Both the position numbers and the translations under genes were made by a program. Shown here in pieces: positions 61,858 to 64,000 of a stretch of DNA of 64,000 bases (position 1 is its first letter; each line of letters opens with the position of its first letter). The notes under the pieces were generated by a model. That model was not told the origin of the DNA. It was given only the letters and a program-made list of their open reading frames with translations, and made no database searches. Origin of the DNA: Neodontobutis hainanensis (taxonomy: Eukaryota; Chordata; Actinopteri; Gobiiformes; Odontobutidae); the NCBI GenBank assembly GCA_024349245.1, contig JALDNG010000006.1, positions 4,457,001 to 4,521,000 on the forward strand, in the 5' to 3' direction.

Positions 61858-64000
61858 TAATAAACAGAAAAAACATAACCTATGGACCAGAGCAGGCTGA
61901 GACAAGCTACAGAGGACTTCCTCTTCAGTCATTAATAACAAGCAGCATCTTTAATGTATTGCACTGATTATCCTCTGTGCTTCAATGCTTGGACTATTAT
62001 GTACCCACTGAGAATCACTAGCAGGTGTACCAAATGCTATTAAAGCTCTGGTTCCTGAGCGATGGAACATGCCGTGATGGTTTTTGGAAGGTCTCTGTGA
62101 AGCGTTTCATACAGTACTTTTCAGTGTTACTCTGTTTAGCTGTCTATTTTCCCAGTACTAAAAAAAAAAAAAACTCATTATAATGATTGGCCTGTGGCAG
62201 CAGGCCACAGTGCAGCTGGGCAAGAGAAAATGAGCTTCTTTGAAGTTGCTTCTTTTGAAAGGCAACACAGATCGCTGTTGTTGTGCCTTGTTTTAAACCT
62301 GAGGCATGCTTTGAAACCATATACAAAAGGACTGAGCTTATTACGCCTGCTAGTCTGTCCATCCTCTGCTCTTTTTAAAATTTATGAATAATAACTGGAA
62401 ATGGCAAATGAGCCCCTTCTGAATGTGATCATGGCCACAGCATACGTCAAACTGAGTGAGTCAGTGTGGATCATCTGAATGTGATGTAAAACCGTTAGCC
62501 CAAGATCTACAAATTCAGTTTTTTTTGTTGCTGTTGTTGTTTTTGTGGATGTAATATGGATGTATAAACAAAATAAATTCTCATAGCCTATGGCAGTATG
62601 ACTCTGTTGCCACTGACAGTGACACATACACTGTATGAAAACAAAGAATTTATAATAGCTTGCTAACTTTTACATTATACAAACTTTTATTCATTTCTTT
62701 TCTGCTCACATTTCCACTGCTCATGTGGCCTTGGCTCTGAAGGGAGGGTACATCCTGGATGATCACAATTAATTGTAGTGCTGGCCATCATAAACAACAA
62801 CAATTCTACATCCTTTGTAGATAAGTAAATTACCGTAGCTCTTGTAGATAACTGACATATTCAGAAAATATTGTAGAAACAAATAATGAGAAGAAATTAA
62901 CTTGAGTTACATGAGAAGATTACTGTAGTCAACTGACACAATGTAATGTAAAGGCAGGATTTCCAGGTGATTATAACATCAATCCAAATCTGCATGTGAC
63001 GTAAACGTTTTATCTGAGATTAAGAGAAAAACTACTTTTAATTAATAAGAGAAGAAACTTTGCTTTTATTCTTGCAAGAAGAGCAAAGTAGGGTGGCAGA
63101 ATGAGGAGAATATGGATTCATGAAGACCCTGGAGGCTGGTCCGAGGGTTTTGCCCCATTTCTTACGGCCATGTGGGTTAGTGGGTAAAAGAGGGATGTAT
63201 GAGCCAGCCTAATAGATGCTGGTGATGAAACTGGAGCCTGCCTCTGTTGTGTGCAAAAACTGACCTCTCAGTCTTTGGCACAATCAGATGGAATAAGTCA
63301 TGAACGCACCAACATTTCAATGCCATAGAGTCTTTATTGTTCACAACCAACAAAATAAACGACCCGAGTAGACACACCTGCTCTACTGAAGATTACACAT
63401 TAGACCCAAGCTTTTATACAGTTTTCACATGACAGTTTATTTATGTATATTTCGTTAAGGCTTTGAGGACCCCTCCTCATCGGCATCTTCTTCCTTTGAA
63501 ACCTGGTTTCTCCAGACAAACACTCTCTGTCCTGTCCAGTAAACTGTGTGTGTTTTATCATGATTTAAACCATACATTTTTGACATCATGTTTTCTCTTT
63601 TACCTTCCCATGGTCCTAGCTGTGTTATCATAACATATTCTCATCCATGCATAACTATAAATCCTAAGATAAGTAACATAAACCCCCCAGAAGTGAATAA
63701 TAACCTAAGCACACAAACACAAACCTTCACATAGAAATATTACACCACACCTCTCTGTCTAATGCCAGATGAGAAGAGATGCTGTGCTGTCACTGCTTTC
63801 AGTCATGTTTTCCAGAGCTAAAAACACTAACTCTAATGAAGTACACAAGCTCTGTAACCTCCGATCACTGTAGTGCACACTCATCTAATTGAGCTTTTGT
63901 TCTTAAAATCCCCAATTAATTCTATTAGCAATTCATGAGGTATTTATTCTGCCAAACACATCACATTTTCATTTCAAACCATTTAGTGAGATGATTGAGG

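Larger units (their letters stand above)
57900..64000. other. Gene-free stretch to the window end
   Basis: No coding gene is supported. Parts at about 58600-59800 are dense in ATTA/TAAT words and poor in simple repeats, a look often seen in conserved non-coding DNA. A (TAA)n run lies at 61834-61857. Two repeat-like stretches are listed separately. Confidence 0.45.

Overview
The window is nuclear DNA from a bony fish, most likely a percomorph teleost. Its genes have split exons with GT-AG introns, the background is AT-rich with little CpG, and L2-type LINEs, Tc1-like and hAT-like remnants and (TA)n/(CA)n microsatellites are present. The gene order ADH - METAP1 - EIF4E matches the block known from human chromosome 4q23.

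Layout. At 52-2717 (+) is a complete nine-exon class I-like alcohol dehydrogenase (adh8-type, 378 aa). At 3959-5520 (+) is a decayed, intron-containing class III alcohol dehydrogenase (adh5-like) pseudogene. metap1, methionine aminopeptidase 1 (eleven exons, 387 aa), runs leftward from 12998 to 7201. It shares a promoter gap of 110 bp with eif4e, the cap-binding translation factor (seven exons, 216 aa), at 13109-17077 (+). The eif4e 3' UTR carries a palindromic transposon remnant.

From about 17.8 to 46.5 kb I see no convincing coding sequence. It looks like the regulatory flank of the next gene. It holds scattered repeats, a roughly 1.1 kb hAT-like element and several CpG-rich stretches that end in splice-donor-like sequence and could be non-coding first exons. 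It also has two RFX-type X-box motifs and a cluster of three TAATCC homeodomain sites.

At 46623-48485 (+) is an intact LINGO-family gene with a single coding exon (620 aa), closest to LINGO2. It encodes a neuronal LRR-Ig transmembrane protein. Downstream, 50.6-56.5 kb is a transposon graveyard: an L2-type LINE with its reverse-transcriptase core deleted and a 29-bp minisatellite inside it, a second non-LTR element, a reverse-oriented L2 tail and a Tc1 transposase tail. From 56.5 kb to the end there are only non-coding sequence and repeats.

METAP1 and eIF4E are both housekeeping factors of protein synthesis: one trims the initiator methionine, the other loads capped mRNA. They are transcribed divergently from one short promoter. 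The ADH and LINGO genes are functionally separate. No wholly new gene system was recognised. The most unusual items are the adh5 pseudogene, the 94-bp perfect AT palindrome, the dimeric minisatellite inside a LINE, and the candidate long-range promoters of the LINGO gene.
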